From assembly GCA_902559815.1 (NCBI GenBank), contig CACEJE010000006.1, positions 10,001-63,243 of the forward strand: a stretch of DNA of 53,243 bases. Direction: 5' to 3'. Position numbers and translations under genes: made by a program. Below the pieces are notes generated by a model that was not told where the DNA came from, ran no database searches, and was given only the letters and a program-made list of their open reading frames with translations. Each line of letters opens with the position of its first letter. Within the stretch, counting starts at the first letter, position 1. Below, piece after piece: positions 10,851 through 25,855 of this stretch. Source of the stretch: an uncultured Thiothrix sp. (GTDB taxonomy: Bacteria > Pseudomonadota > Gammaproteobacteria > Poriferisulfidales > GCA-002705445).

Positions 10851-12120
10851 AATTTATTATTTTATTTATAACATCAGCAGTATCGCCGTTAGACATCAAA
10901 ATAACAATATCAACATTTTCTGTATTACAATTTATTTTTTTTACTAGATCATCAATTTCAATATTAATATCAAAATATGGAGTATTTTCCAGCCAATTCA
11001 GTTCTTTTTTGCAATAAATATATAGATTTTCTGTTTTCTTAAAAATATCAATTAAAGCATTCTTATGGGCTCCATTAATCATGCTATTTGATCTAATTTC
11101 TATTATTTTTACAATTTTAGCTTCTGGATGTTTTTCTTCAATAGCTTTTATACTGGCTTCGATCTCTGTTGGATGGTGCGCAAAGTCATCGTAGATAATT
11201 AGATTTTTATGCTGTTTTTTTTCAAGTCTTCTTTTTACTCCTGAAAAATTTTCTAAAGCATCAGCTGCTTGAATTTCTTTAACACCAATAATTTTGGCCG
11301 CAGCAGCAGCTGCACCGGCATTTTGTATATTGTGATCGCCAATAATATTTTTTATATTTTTAATAGGGTAAAAATTAATTTTATTTGACCAACAACCCAT
11401 TTCTAATAATGATTTGGTGTTGATATCCTTTGGGTTGCAAATAATGTTAGCATTACTTGGCATAGATCTAATCAAAAAATGAAATTGTTTTTTGATTTGT
11501 TCAATATCTTCAAAAATATCAGAATGGTCATATTCTATATTATTTATGATTAGGACATTTGGCTTATAGTGAATAAACTTTGATCTTTTATCAAAGAAGC
11601 TTGTATCGTATTCATCGCCTTCTATTATAAAATAATCAGAGTCAGTATATCTATAACCTTTATTTTCATTTTTTAATATCCCCCCAACTAAATACGATGG
11701 GTTAAACCCACAGCCATTTAAAATTTCTATTAACATTGCTGTTGTTGTTGTTTTTCCGTGAGTACCAGCGACTACAAAAACAAATTTATCTTGCAGAATA
11801 TTATTTCTAATCCACTCAGGACCAGAAAAAAAAGATAAATTATTTTTTAAAACATATTCGACAGATTTATCGCCACGTGATAATGAATTACCAATGATAA
11901 CTGAATCACAATTCTTCAAGTCATCAGTTATATCTTCTGTTAGATTTTCTTTAATATTAAGGTCTTGAAGTTGATTACTCATCGGTGGGTAATAAGCTTT
12001 GTCCTGGCCAGTTACCTTAATACCTTTTTCTTTAGCTATTCCAGCAAGACTTGCCATAAAGGTTCCACAAATTCCTAGGATATGTATATGCAAAATATTA
12101 CCTTGTAAAAACCCAGTCAT
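10840..12120 (-). CDS. mpl: UDP-N-acetylmuramate:L-alanyl-gamma-D-glutamyl-meso-diaminopimelate ligase
   Basis: IHILGICGTFMASLAGIAKEKG, VAGTHGKTTTTAML, NNIEYDHSDIF, YDDFAHHPTEI. Confidence 0.93.
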   Translation of the reverse strand: MTGFLQGNILHIHILGICGTFMASLAGIAKEKGIKVTGQDKAYYPPMSNQLQDLNIKENLTEDITDDLKNCDSVIIGNSLSRGDKSVEYVLKNNLSFFSGPEWIRNNILQDKFVFVVAGTHGKTTTTAMLIEILNGCGFNPSYLVGGILKNENKGYRYTDSDYFIIEGDEYDTSFFDKRSKFIHYKPNVLIINNIEYDHSDIFEDIEQIKKQFHFLIRSMPSNANIICNPKDINTKSLLEMGCWSNKINFYPIKNIKNIIGDHNIQNAGAAAAAAKIIGVKEIQAADALENFSGVKRRLEKKQHKNLIIYDDFAHHPTEIEASIKAIEEKHPEAKIVKIIEIRSNSMINGAHKNALIDIFKKTENLYIYCKKELNWLENTPYFDINIEIDDLVKKINCNTENVDIVILMSNGDTADVINKIINYGK

Positions 12121-12856
12121 TATTAGAAGATAAAATTTTATTATATTTATAACCTTCTAAACTGAATTTTTTCAACTTTTGTGGATTAATAATTTTATTT
12201 TTTATAATATATCGACTCATCAAACCTCTTGCTTTTTTTGCATTAATGGCAATTATTTTATATCCATTATCCCTTTTTTCTTTAAAAATTATATTAATTA
12301 ACTTAGGCTTTAAAGAATTAGTATTTATTGATTTAAAATACTCAACAGAAGCTAAATTTATTAAATAGTCACTATTGCTATCATTATTTATTTTTTTTGT
12401 GATTTCATCACCCCAGAAATCATATAAATCATTATGTTTTCCAATTTTAATCTGAGTGCCCATTTCTAATCTATACGGTTGTATTAAGTCTAGAGGTTTT
12501 AAAATTCCGTATAATCCAGATAATATTCTTAAAGATTTTTGTGCAAATAAAAAATCTTCAGAATTAAAATCTTCTACAGATATACCTTTGTAAACATCAC
12601 CTTGAAATAATAATATTGCAGGATGAGAATTTTTTTTATTAAATGGTAGAGACCATTTAATATATCTTTCATAATTTAAAATTGAAATTTTTTCACTAAT
12701 ATTCATAAGTGAGGATAATTTTTCTACTGAATATTTTCTTAATGCGCTAACTATTTTTTTTGAGTCATCAAGAAATGGAGGCTTAGTATAACTAGATATT
12801 ATACTTTGATCACAATTTTCATTAAGTTTTTTTGCTGGTGATATTACAACTAACAT
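12098..12856 (-). CDS. yaaA: YaaA family (DUF328, peroxide stress) protein
   Basis: MLVVISPAKKLN start, LSGLYGILKPLDLIQPYRLEMGT. Confidence 0.92.
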   Translation of the reverse strand: MLVVISPAKKLNENCDQSIISSYTKPPFLDDSKKIVSALRKYSVEKLSSLMNISEKISILNYERYIKWSLPFNKKNSHPAILLFQGDVYKGISVEDFNSEDFLFAQKSLRILSGLYGILKPLDLIQPYRLEMGTQIKIGKHNDLYDFWGDEITKKINNDSNSDYLINLASVEYFKSINTNSLKPKLINIIFKEKRDNGYKIIAINAKKARGLMSRYIIKNKIINPQKLKKFSLEGYKYNKILSSNNDWVFTR

Positions 12857-12872
12857 TTTCTATTTCCAAAAT

Positions 12873-16367
<3,495 letters not shown>

Positions 16368-16386
16368 CTTTATTAACCTGAATAAA

Positions 16387-19185
16387 TTATGATTGTTCCT
16401 GCATACTTACGTTCACTAGTTTTGAAACTCCCTTTTCACCCATTGTAACACCAATTAATTGCTCAACATATTCCATTGTAATTTTTTTATGGGTAATAAT
16501 TATAAATTGAATTTTTTCACTCATTTCAGTAAATAAATTGCAAAATCTTTCTATATTTGCATCATCTAATGGAGCATCAACTTCATCCAGCATACAAAAC
16601 GGTGATGGATTAAGTGAAAAAAGAGCAAATACTAGCGATAAGGCTGTAAGCGCTTTCTCTCCACCTGATAAAAGATTTATTGATGTGAGTTTTTTCCCCG
16701 GAGGGCTTGCATATACCTCTACACCAGTTTTTAATAAGTCATTTTCAGTCATTTTTAGATATGCTTTACCGCCGTTAAATAATTTTGGAAAAATTTCTTG
16801 CAGTTTATTATCAACTTTATCAAAAGTTTCTTTAAATCTCTCTTTGGTATCTTTATCTATTTTTTTAATTGCCTCTTCAAGAGATTCAAGAGCATCAAGC
16901 AAGTCATCTTTTTGCATGACTAAGTATGATTTTCTTTCTTCATATTCTTTAAATTGATCTATAGCCGCCATGTTTATAGCACCCATTCTTTCTATAGCAT
17001 TAGTTAATTCATTCTCTCTTTTTTTCCATTTAGATAAATCATAATTTATATCTGCATCTAATATTGATATATTATCAATTCCCATTTCTGCTAATTGATC
17101 TTTAATGCCTTTTACTTGCCCAATAATGCCTTGTATGTCTTTCTCGTCATCCGAAATTTCATTTCTTAAATTTTCTACTAATAAGGATTTCTCAGATTTT
17201 TCACTTTCGAGTAATGAGATATTTTCAGATAAATCTGATATCTTTTCTCGAATCGATTTTAATTCGGTGTCTTTGATATTCTGTATTTTTAACTTTTCAT
17301 TTAGCTGATTTTCTAGATCATCCAATTTATTATCGGGTGCACTAGAATTATCTTGCAGAATCTTTATATTACCAGACAATGACTGCAATTCATTATTGTT
17401 AATACTTATATTATTTTCCAAATTAACAACCTGAATCTTTTTCGTTTCAATGCCAAGCTCATTTTCTCTAAAAGATATATTATTTGCATCCAAATTACTA
17501 AGAATAATATTATGATTTTTTTCTAAATCTTCAATAGTTTCACTTGTTTGCTTGCAAATATTTTCAAAATTTTTGATTTCGCCGTCTGAGATATTTATCA
17601 AATTTTTTATTTCCGCTACATTTGAAATTAATTCATTCAATCTTTTTGTTTCAGAGTTAATTTTGTTATCAATGTCTTTTTTAATTTTCTCATTTTTTTT
17701 TGCTAAATCATATTCATTTGACTGTATATTTTTAACAATATTTTGAATACTTTCTAATATCTCTTGAATTTTTTTAGCTATGTCACGAATGTCACTATGA
17801 TCCTTTTTTTCAAAATGATTTTTAAGTTTATTTATTTCATCTTTATAGTTTTTTATTTTTAAATCTAGTTCATAAGATTCAATTTTTTTTAATTCTATAT
17901 AGATCTGTTCTGATGTTTTCGAGTATTCTATTATGTCTTCTTTTATTCTTACAATATTATTATCATAGTCATTAAGTTTTTCTTCTTTTAATTTTATATC
18001 TTGATTGTATTCATATAAATTTTTTAGATTTTTTTCTAAATCATTTTTTTTAGTAATTATTTCGTTTTTTACATTGTTCGAATCTGATTCTAGTTTTAAT
18101 TTTTTATCCTCATATTGCTGCTGCTTAGTATGTAGCTCTTTAATTTCTTTTTGAAATAGTACTAATTGATCATTATCTGAATTTAATCTATCTTGAAGTT
18201 TTTCAATTGACTTTAAGGCATCCTCATACTGCTGCTTATTTCTTTCTGCGCCAGCTTTTTCGTATTCAATAGCTTGCTCAGTTCTACCTACTTCGCTTAA
18301 AGCATCATAGTATTCTTTTTGTATATTGTTCATATTTTCGCTTTGCTCTTGGTATGCTTCTTTAATTTTATTAATTTCCAAATTTGTATTACTAATTTCA
18401 AGTTGCCTTTTTTCAAGCTTTGTCTTTTTTGTTTCAATTTTTTTATTATTATTCTCTATTTTCTCTTGAAAATCTCTAATACTTATAGCTAAAATTTCTG
18501 CTTTAATTGATTTTTTTTCTTCAGATAATTTTTTATACTTGTCTGCTTGTATTGCTTGTCTCTCTAAGATTTTAAGTTGCTTTGTTACTTCACTTACAAC
18601 ATCATTTAATCTATCAAGATTTTCTTTTGTGTGTTTTATTTTATTTTCTGTTTCTCTTTTTCTTTCTCTATATTTTGAAATTCCTGCTACTTCCTCTAAA
18701 TATACTCTAAATTCTTCTGGTTTTGATTCTATCAATTTTGAAGCGGTGCCTTGGTTTATAATTGCATAGCTTTTTGGACCAAGCCCTGTTCCCATAAAGA
18801 TATCTAGTATATCTCTTCTCCTGCAATGAGAGTTATTTAAAAAATATTTTGAAGCACCATCTCTTGTTACTTCTCTCTTAACAGAAATTTCATCATATTG
18901 AGCATACTGGCCACCTATTCTATTTTCAGTATTCGAAAACAATAACTCTACGTTTGCATAATCATTTGGCTTTCTTGTGTCTGTTCCGTTAAAAATAACA
19001 TCGTCAATATTATCACCTCTTATATGTTTTGAAGTCTCACCTAAGACCCATTTAACTGCATCTATTATGTTAGATTTTCCACATCCATTGGGGCCAATTA
19101 TTGCGGTTCTTTTTGTGGATAATGTGAGCTCAGTTTTATCTACGAAGGATTTAAACCCTGAAATTTTAATATTTGTTAGCCTCAA
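16387..19185 (-). CDS. smc: SMC-family chromosome segregation protein, short form (932 aa)
   Basis: Walker [21 protein letters not shown]; signature [14 protein letters not shown]; Walker [17 protein letters not shown]; long coiled coils; no visible hinge. Confidence 0.93.
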   Translation of the reverse strand: MRLTNIKISGFKSFVDKTELTLSTKRTAIIGPNGCGKSNIIDAVKWVLGETSKHIRGDNIDDVIFNGTDTRKPNDYANVELLFSNTENRIGGQYAQYDEISVKREVTRDGASKYFLNNSHCRRRDILDIFMGTGLGPKSYAIINQGTASKLIESKPEEFRVYLEEVAGISKYRERKRETENKIKHTKENLDRLNDVVSEVTKQLKILERQAIQADKYKKLSEEKKSIKAEILAISIRDFQEKIENNNKKIETKKTKLEKRQLEISNTNLEINKIKEAYQEQSENMNNIQKEYYDALSEVGRTEQAIEYEKAGAERNKQQYEDALKSIEKLQDRLNSDNDQLVLFQKEIKELHTKQQQYEDKKLKLESDSNNVKNEIITKKNDLEKNLKNLYEYNQDIKLKEEKLNDYDNNIVRIKEDIIEYSKTSEQIYIELKKIESYELDLKIKNYKDEINKLKNHFEKKDHSDIRDIAKKIQEILESIQNIVKNIQSNEYDLAKKNEKIKKDIDNKINSETKRLNELISNVAEIKNLINISDGEIKNFENICKQTSETIEDLEKNHNIILSNLDANNISFRENELGIETKKIQVVNLENNISINNNELQSLSGNIKILQDNSSAPDNKLDDLENQLNEKLKIQNIKDTELKSIREKISDLSENISLLESEKSEKSLLVENLRNEISDDEKDIQGIIGQVKGIKDQLAEMGIDNISILDADINYDLSKWKKRENELTNAIERMGAINMAAIDQFKEYEERKSYLVMQKDDLLDALESLEEAIKKIDKDTKERFKETFDKVDNKLQEIFPKLFNGGKAYLKMTENDLLKTGVEVYASPPGKKLTSINLLSGGEKALTALSLVFALFSLNPSPFCMLDEVDAPLDDANIERFCNLFTEMSEKIQFIIITHKKITMEYVEQLIGVTMGEKGVSKLVNVSMQEQS

Positions 19186-19247
19186 AATCTTTCCTTAAAG
19201 TAATAATAAGTTGTTTTGTTATAATACTTACATATAATGCTAAAATC

Positions 19248-19592
19248 ATGAGTAATAATATATTAGAAACATTTGAAAATCCAAAAATTGATAGGAGCTA
19301 TTCTATTAATTTTGAGATACCTGAATTTACTAGTTTATGCCCAAAAACTGGTCAACCAGATTTTGCTAATATTGAAATAGAGTATATACCAGACAAACTT
19401 TGTGTGGAATTAAAATCATTAAAACTTTATTTTGTATCTTATCGCGATAAACCAGGTTTTCATGAAGATTTAACAAATCAAATACTTGACGATTTAGTTG
19501 CTTTACTAGACCCCAAATATATTAACATAAATGCTGAATTTAATGTTAGAGGTGGTATTTATACATCAGTTAATGTCACACATGAAAAATAA
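19248..19592 (+). CDS. queF: NADPH-dependent 7-cyano-7-deazaguanine reductase, short QueF type
   Basis: [23 protein letters not shown] (catalytic Cys), [26 protein letters not shown]; start trimmed to MSNNILETF. Confidence 0.92.
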   Translation: MSNNILETFENPKIDRSYSINFEIPEFTSLCPKTGQPDFANIEIEYIPDKLCVELKSLKLYFVSYRDKPGFHEDLTNQILDDLVALLDPKYININAEFNVRGGIYTSVNVTHEK

Positions 19593-19599
19593 AAAACTT

Positions 19600-20904
19600 T
19601 TAATTAAGCTTATTTTTTAATTCAAAAAAGATCGTAAACCCAGAAAGCTCTATTTTTTTTCTAATATAGCTAGATAAATATCTCAAATAATCCTTAGATA
19701 ACTTATCTACATAGGTTCCATGCACTATAAGTCTTATTGGGTTATTACCACCTTGATGTACAAATCTAATTTTTATTCGTTTGCCATTATATGCTGGTGG
19801 TTGATGGTGAAATACAGCATCTTGTACAATTTTATTTAATAATGATGTATTAATTGATTGGCCGCATTGCTTATATATCTGCATAACAGTATTTAATAAT
19901 TTTTTTAGCCCTGTTCCTTTTAAAGCAGAAACTCTATGCATTGGAAGATAATTTATAAATCTTAGCTTAGTATCAATACCATAATCTAATAAGTGTTGTT
20001 GATAATCATCTATAGCATCAGATTTATTAAGAGCAATAAGTGCTGGTTTTCCAATTTCTAGAACTCTAGATATCAATGATAGATCCTGATCAGTTATTCC
20101 ATCAATTGAATCTATCAGTAATATTACAACATCTGAAGACTCTATAGTTCTTAAAGTTTTGATAACGCCGATAACCTCTATATGTTCTTTTGTTTTACTT
20201 TTTTTTCTTATACCCGGTGTATCAACAATATTAAACTCATAACCATATTTTTTTACAGGGATTTTAATACAATCCCTTGTTGTCCCAGGTTTATTTTGTG
20301 TTATTTGCTTTTCTTTACCAAGAAATGAGTTCACTAATGTTGACTTTCCAACATTCGGCTTGCCTAATATTGCCAGATTTAATTTATCTTCGTAATTTTT
20401 CTTATTATCTAAATCTAAAATATTTTCGGTAATTTTTTGAAGTAACTCTTTTACCCCTGTACCTTTCTTTGCAGATATTGGAGTGATATTATTAAATCCT
20501 AGTTCAGAAAATTCTCCAATAACTATATCATTTTGTGTTTTATCAACTTTGTTTATTACGAGAAAAATATTTTTTTGAAGCTTTCTAAGATTATTTGCAA
20601 TTTCAATATCACTTGAAACTAGTCCTTCAGTACTATCAACAATAAATAAAATTATATCTGAATCAATAATAGCTTCATATGTATTTGCTTCGCTAATATT
20701 ACTAATTTCATCATCTTTATAAAATAGGCCTGCTGTATCAACGGTATAAAAAGTTTTGTTATTATAATTACAAATACCTTGCTGAGTATCTCTAGTATAC
20801 CCTGGCATATCAGCAACTATAGCGTTGTTTGTTTTAGTAATTTTATTAAATAATGTAGATTTACCAACATTTGGTCTACCGACAAGTGTCACAATATTAT
20901 TCAT
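19600..20904 (-). CDS. der: Ribosome biogenesis GTPase Der (EngA)
   Basis: Two GTPase domains: GRPNVGKSTLFNKI and GKPNVGKSTLVNSF; GTTRDCIKIPV; KH-like C-terminus. Confidence 0.96.
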   Translation of the reverse strand: MNNIVTLVGRPNVGKSTLFNKITKTNNAIVADMPGYTRDTQQGICNYNNKTFYTVDTAGLFYKDDEISNISEANTYEAIIDSDIILFIVDSTEGLVSSDIEIANNLRKLQKNIFLVINKVDKTQNDIVIGEFSELGFNNITPISAKKGTGVKELLQKITENILDLDNKKNYEDKLNLAILGKPNVGKSTLVNSFLGKEKQITQNKPGTTRDCIKIPVKKYGYEFNIVDTPGIRKKSKTKEHIEVIGVIKTLRTIESSDVVILLIDSIDGITDQDLSLISRVLEIGKPALIALNKSDAIDDYQQHLLDYGIDTKLRFINYLPMHRVSALKGTGLKKLLNTVMQIYKQCGQSINTSLLNKIVQDAVFHHQPPAYNGKRIKIRFVHQGGNNPIRLIVHGTYVDKLSKDYLRYLSSYIRKKIELSGFTIFFELKNKLN

Positions 20905-20919
20905 TTTTTCAAGCTCTAT

Positions 20920-22116
20920 TTATTCATTAATAATGCTACTAATTTCATATTTTTTCAGCATAAAATCTTTATCAAGCAAATATAAATAACCATACTCGAT
21001 ATAACTAGATTGTATTGGATATTTAATTTTAAGTCTTCCAACAATAGAGCCATCACTACTATCTAAAACATGAAGGTAATTTTCTACATCTTGAGCTATT
21101 ATATAATCATTATAATATATTGGTGTCCCATATACCCTTTTATAAAATTGGTCCTGACTCCAAACCTTTCTTCCAGTGGATTTATCTAAACATTTGATGA
21201 TTCCATCATCATTTATATAAAAAATATTATATTTACTTTCAGCAAGGCCAAATATCGAGGATGCTTGTTTAGTCCAAAGAATTTGACCTGAATAGCTATC
21301 TATTGCAGCTATACTTCCTTGATAAGAGATTGCATATAAAACACCATTGCTTAAAATCATTTTGCCGTCAATATCATTGAGTCTATCAATTATTGTTTCT
21401 TTTTTTGGAGATTCGAGCTGAATAGTCCATAAAACATCTCCAGTTACAGCTTCGAAACATATAATTTTACCGTCCTCAAACCCAACATAAACTTTTTCAT
21501 CTTCAGCTAATGGCTTACTTGATCCTCTTATTGAAAGTTCTGTTGGAATTTGAGAATTAATCCAAAGGAATTTTCCTGTATTAATATCTATAGCCGTAAT
21601 TTTACTATCGTTTGTTCTTACATAAATAGCTTCATTTACTACATTAGAAATTGACATAACTTCACTAGACATTACTCTCTGCCAAAGAATTTTCATATCT
21701 GAATATTTTACTGCTGTGACAGTATCCTGTTTTGAGCCAAAATAAAAAAGATTATCATCAGTAGATATCCCAGAAAATATATCTAAATTAAGTTCTATAG
21801 TTTTGTTTAAGTCCCCGGTTTCCAAATTTATAATATGAACTTTTTTTTCAGTTGTTGGGATAAAGATGTTATTAGAATAAATTGATAAATTTAAAAAAGA
21901 ATATTTGTCTTCAATTTCACCAGAAAAATTTTTTTTCCAAATAGTTTTAACTTTTACACTTTCAGTTAAATTTGGAAGATCATTATACGGTTTCTCGTCC
22001 TCTGCGAAATAGTCTTCAATAAAATCAGGTATAATCGAACTAAAGCCTGGTAAATAATCATTGGTTGTTGAGCAAGAACTTAAAAATGCAAATATAAAAA
22101 TTAATATTTTTTTCAT
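20920..22116 (-). CDS. bamB: Outer membrane assembly lipoprotein BamB
   Basis: Lipobox FLSSCSTT; PQQ-like beta-propeller repeats; between der and yfgM. Confidence 0.92.
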   Translation of the reverse strand: MKKILIFIFAFLSSCSTTNDYLPGFSSIIPDFIEDYFAEDEKPYNDLPNLTESVKVKTIWKKNFSGEIEDKYSFLNLSIYSNNIFIPTTEKKVHIINLETGDLNKTIELNLDIFSGISTDDNLFYFGSKQDTVTAVKYSDMKILWQRVMSSEVMSISNVVNEAIYVRTNDSKITAIDINTGKFLWINSQIPTELSIRGSSKPLAEDEKVYVGFEDGKIICFEAVTGDVLWTIQLESPKKETIIDRLNDIDGKMILSNGVLYAISYQGSIAAIDSYSGQILWTKQASSIFGLAESKYNIFYINDDGIIKCLDKSTGRKVWSQDQFYKRVYGTPIYYNDYIIAQDVENYLHVLDSSDGSIVGRLKIKYPIQSSYIEYGYLYLLDKDFMLKKYEISSIINE

Positions 22117-22124
22117 GGTAAATT

Positions 22125-22736
22125 TTAATTCTTAACAGAGTTTTGTTTCATCAAAAGATTTTCTTTATTGATTGCTGTTGCCTCTAAGGCTTCATTATAA
22201 AATTCTAAAGATTTTACTTTATCACCTTTATACTTATATATATCACCTTTTATTTCTAGCAATACTTGTTTGAATGCCTCTTTCATTTTTACCATTTCTA
22301 GATACTTTAATGCCTCATCATAATTCTTTTCTTCAATATTTATTAATGATATTTTTATTTTTGCTAAATCGTTATAGGATTTATTTATATCTAAATCAAT
22401 AATATCTTCTAAATATTTTTTTGATAAAGTATAGTTTTTTTTCTCAAATTCTTCTTTTGATAAAACAAATTTTGATAATAATTCATATATTGTTCCATCG
22501 TGCTCATCAAACATTTGCTTTTCTATTCCAGTATCAACATTTGAACTATTTCGGTTTTCAATTAATTGACTATATAAATCTGAAGCAATAATATTTTGTT
22601 TCTCTTTTTTAAATTCAAGATAATTCCAGGATAAAGGTATTGCTATTCCTATAAATACACCTATTGCGATATATTTAATATTCTGCATTACCCAATCAAG
22701 TATCTTATTTGTAAAATCTAATTCGTTATCACTCAT
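22125..22736 (-). CDS. yfgM: YfgM-like TPR membrane protein
   Basis: N-terminal TM, TPR-like C-terminus (LLEIKGDIYKYKGD), position between bamB and hisS. Confidence 0.82.
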   Translation of the reverse strand: MSDNELDFTNKILDWVMQNIKYIAIGVFIGIAIPLSWNYLEFKKEKQNIIASDLYSQLIENRNSSNVDTGIEKQMFDEHDGTIYELLSKFVLSKEEFEKKNYTLSKKYLEDIIDLDINKSYNDLAKIKISLINIEEKNYDEALKYLEMVKMKEAFKQVLLEIKGDIYKYKGDKVKSLEFYNEALEATAINKENLLMKQNSVKN

Positions 22737-24003
22737 TTTCTTTATATTCCAAGTTTTTATCAGGTTTTAAATATTTGTTTAATTCATCAATATTAACTGT
22801 TTTTTGGCTACCCAACGCCATATCTTTAATTTGGCATTCATTATTTTTTACTTCTTCATCGCCAATTATAACACAATAGTTTGCTGAAATTTTATTAGCT
22901 TTTTTAAGCTGAGCCTTTAAGTTAGAAAAATTATAACTTGTTGAAACATTATATTTTTTTGATATATTTCTTATGATGTTTGAAACTTTTTGCGAATAAC
23001 TAAAATACTTTTCATCTAAAATCGCCATATAAAAAGAGACAGTATCACTACTTTCTATTTTATAATCTATATGCTCTAATAATCTTTCCATTCCTATTGC
23101 AAAACCCAGTGCAGGAATCTCTTTATCACACATACTTTTAAATAAAAAATCATATCTTCCTCCTGCGCATAAAGTATTCTGAGTAACGTCTGTATCATCA
23201 GTATATTCAAAAACTAAATTATTATAATAATCTAGACCTCTAACAAGTTTATAATCTCTTGTATAAGATATATTTTCATCGTTTAATAATTTCAAAAGTT
23301 TTTGAAAATTCTTTTGTGACTCAGATGAAATATAGTCTTCAATTCTTGGTGCAGATTCTATAATTTCTTTTAACTTTGGATTTTTTGAGTCTAAAATTCT
23401 AAGAGTATTATTTATTAATTTATTTTTTTCATTATCATCAAAATCGCTTTTATATTTATTTAAATATGTTTTAAGAATTTCAATATATTTTTTTCTATCA
23501 TTAGGATCACCAATATTATTTATTTTTAATTGTGGAGAGATCCCTATATTTTTCCATATTGAATTAGCAAGATTTATTATTTCAAAATCTGCTACATGTG
23601 TTTTAACTCCAATAAACTCTATTCCAAATTGGTGGAACTGCCTATATCGGCCCTTCTGTGGTCTCTCATGTCTAAAAAAAGGGCCGGAGTACCATAATTT
23701 ATTTATAGATTCTTGCAAACCGTTTTCGATAATAGCTCTAACACAAGATGCAGTTCCTTCAGGCCTCATTGAAAATGATTTACTTTTACTATCTACAAAT
23801 GTATACATTTCCTTATCTACAATATCTGTTCCATTTCCTATGGATTTTATAAATAAATTTGTGTCCTCTAATATTGGTGTTTTTATTTCTTCGTAACCAT
23901 ATTGTTGAACAGTTGATATAAGAATGTTCTCAAGTGCTCTATAAGCTCTTGATTCAGATGGCAAAATATCTCTCATACCTCTAACAGACTGAAACTTTTT
24001 CAT
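22729..24003 (-). CDS. hisS: Histidyl-tRNA synthetase
   Basis: VRGMRDILPSE, SMRPEGTASCVRA, RHERPQKGRYRQFHQFG, CAGGRYD, GFAIGMERL. Confidence 0.97.
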   Translation of the reverse strand: MKKFQSVRGMRDILPSESRAYRALENILISTVQQYGYEEIKTPILEDTNLFIKSIGNGTDIVDKEMYTFVDSKSKSFSMRPEGTASCVRAIIENGLQESINKLWYSGPFFRHERPQKGRYRQFHQFGIEFIGVKTHVADFEIINLANSIWKNIGISPQLKINNIGDPNDRKKYIEILKTYLNKYKSDFDDNEKNKLINNTLRILDSKNPKLKEIIESAPRIEDYISSESQKNFQKLLKLLNDENISYTRDYKLVRGLDYYNNLVFEYTDDTDVTQNTLCAGGRYDFLFKSMCDKEIPALGFAIGMERLLEHIDYKIESSDTVSFYMAILDEKYFSYSQKVSNIIRNISKKYNVSTSYNFSNLKAQLKKANKISANYCVIIGDEEVKNNECQIKDMALGSQKTVNIDELNKYLKPDKNLEYKENE

Positions 24004-24009
24004 TATAAT

Positions 24010-24849
24010 TTATTTTATTATTTTATATTTACCAACATTTGTATCTGGATTTATATATGGTACTGCTATAATATCATTATTATACTTAATCTTAACTACT
24101 CTTGCGTTACCTAATAGTACCTCAAATGGAGTAGCTATATTAAATTTTAACGTATCACCATCTTTTACCAAATCAAAAAAAACAATATCTCCATTAGAAT
24201 CAAGTATTTCTGTCCATGAATCCCCATTATACTCAATCTCAAGTAATTTTTCGTCAATTACATCACTAATTTGTACATTTGATTCAGGAATACTTATGGC
24301 AATATCAGTTTTATTATCTAGCTTATCTTTTTGTTGGAGATCTGCATTAAACTCGGCTATTGGAATATTACTTTGATCTTCTTCAACTTCAAGTGAAGAA
24401 TTATCTTTTTCTTTGTTTAAATTAGTATTGCCAATATCAATACTTTTGTTTTTTTCTAATACCGCATTATTTTCAACAACCAGATTTGTATTTGTTTTAT
24501 AAAATAAAAACGTAATTGTAATAAAAAATAAAAGCAGTATTCCTTTGAAAAGACTATTTTTTTTAATTTTACTCTTATACTTATTTTTTTTTATTTTAAA
24601 TTTAATAGACTTTTTTTTCTTTAATTCAGGCAGATAAACTTCTATATTTAAAAAATTTGCATAATTATTTAAATATCCTTTTAAAAATAAATAGCTTTTA
24701 AACATAGAAAAATTATTATTTTCAATACTTAGTATTATTTCTTTTTCTAGTTTTAGCTCAGCTGAAACTTCCTCGATTGTTATGTTTAACTTTTCTCTCT
24801 GTGATTTTAATTTGCTACTAGCAATTTTTAGAGCGTCTAAATTTTCCAT
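24010..24849 (-). CDS. rodZ: RodZ-like cytoskeletal/cell-shape protein (HTH + TM + DUF4115)
   Basis: N-terminal HTH LKSQREKLNITIEEVSAELKLEKEIILSIE; TM; C-terminal DSWTEILDSNGDIVF...GNARVVKI. Confidence 0.88.
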   Translation of the reverse strand: MENLDALKIASSKLKSQREKLNITIEEVSAELKLEKEIILSIENNNFSMFKSYLFLKGYLNNYANFLNIEVYLPELKKKKSIKFKIKKNKYKSKIKKNSLFKGILLLFFITITFLFYKTNTNLVVENNAVLEKNKSIDIGNTNLNKEKDNSSLEVEEDQSNIPIAEFNADLQQKDKLDNKTDIAISIPESNVQISDVIDEKLLEIEYNGDSWTEILDSNGDIVFFDLVKDGDTLKFNIATPFEVLLGNARVVKIKYNNDIIAVPYINPDTNVGKYKIIK

Positions 24850-24857
24850 ATATTAAA

Positions 24858-25289
24858 TTATCTAGTTCTTTTAAAAATCTCATCATTGTTAAAAAAATAA
24901 GCGATTTCTATTTTTGCGGTCTCTACGGCATCCGAACCATGAACTGCATTTTCGTCTATACTATTTGCAAAATCTTTCCTGATCGTATTATCTTTTGCTT
25001 CTGTTGGATTTGTTGCTCCCATTATTTCTCTATTTTTACTAATTGCATTTTCTCCTTCAAGAACCTGAACAATTACCGGCCCAGAAGTCATAAAGTCAAC
25101 TAATTTATTGAAGAACGGTTTTTCTTTATGTATATCATAAAAGCCCTCTGCTTTTTCTCTAGATAAATGAAGCATTTTTGTTGCTACTATTTCTAGATTT
25201 TGCTCTTCAAACCTTTGTATAATTTTGCCAATAACATTCTTACTTACGGCATCTGGTTTTATTATTGACAGTGTTCTTTCTAATGGCAT
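24858..25289 (-). CDS. ndk: Nucleoside diphosphate kinase
   Basis: [26 protein letters not shown] active-site His. Confidence 0.97.
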   Translation of the reverse strand: MPLERTLSIIKPDAVSKNVIGKIIQRFEEQNLEIVATKMLHLSREKAEGFYDIHKEKPFFNKLVDFMTSGPVIVQVLEGENAISKNREIMGATNPTEAKDNTIRKDFANSIDENAVHGSDAVETAKIEIAYFFNNDEIFKRTR

Positions 25290-25305
25290 TTTTTTCTCCT
25301 TTTTT

Positions 25306-25506
25306 TTAATTTGCTTCTTCTATCCAGTTCATTTGAATAGCTTCAAGAATTTTTTCGCTTGACCTTTCAGGATTATCTTCAAAACTATCAAGATCACATA
25401 TCCACTTATGTAGATCAGTAAATCTAATATATTGTGGATCGACTTCAGGATATTTTTCACATAACTCAATCGCGATTTCTAAACTATCTTCCCATTTTAA
25501 ACTCAT
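25306..25506 (-). CDS. iscX: IscX
   Basis: [64 protein letters not shown]. Confidence 0.95.
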   Translation of the reverse strand: MSLKWEDSLEIAIELCEKYPEVDPQYIRFTDLHKWICDLDSFEDNPERSSEKILEAIQMNWIEEAN

Positions 25507-25515
25507 TTTTTACCT

Positions 25516-25854
25516 CTAATGATTTTCTGAAACCATATTAATAGTATATTTTGGTATTTCAATAACTAAATCGTCTTTTCCAACTAAAGTTTGGCAGCTT
25601 AATCTTGAATCTGGCTCTAATCCCCAAGCCTTATCAAGCATATCGTCCTCATTTTCAGTTGAGTCTTCAAGAGATTCAAAACCTTTTCGAATATATACGT
25701 GGCAAGTGGTGCAGGCACAAGATTTTTCGCAAGCGTGCTCTATTTCTATATTATTTTTTAATGCTATATCGCAAATACTTTCACCTTCCTTTGCCTCTAT
25801 TTCTAATCCATTTGGGCAAAGATCCTTATGTGGTAAAAACTTAATTTTTGGCAT
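25516..25854 (-). CDS. fdx: ISC-type [2Fe-2S] ferredoxin
   Basis: [20 protein letters not shown]...[10 protein letters not shown]; between hscA and iscX. Confidence 0.95.
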   Translation of the reverse strand: MPKIKFLPHKDLCPNGLEIEAKEGESICDIALKNNIEIEHACEKSCACTTCHVYIRKGFESLEDSTENEDDMLDKAWGLEPDSRLSCQTLVGKDDLVIEIPKYTINMVSENH

Positions 25855-25855
25855 T

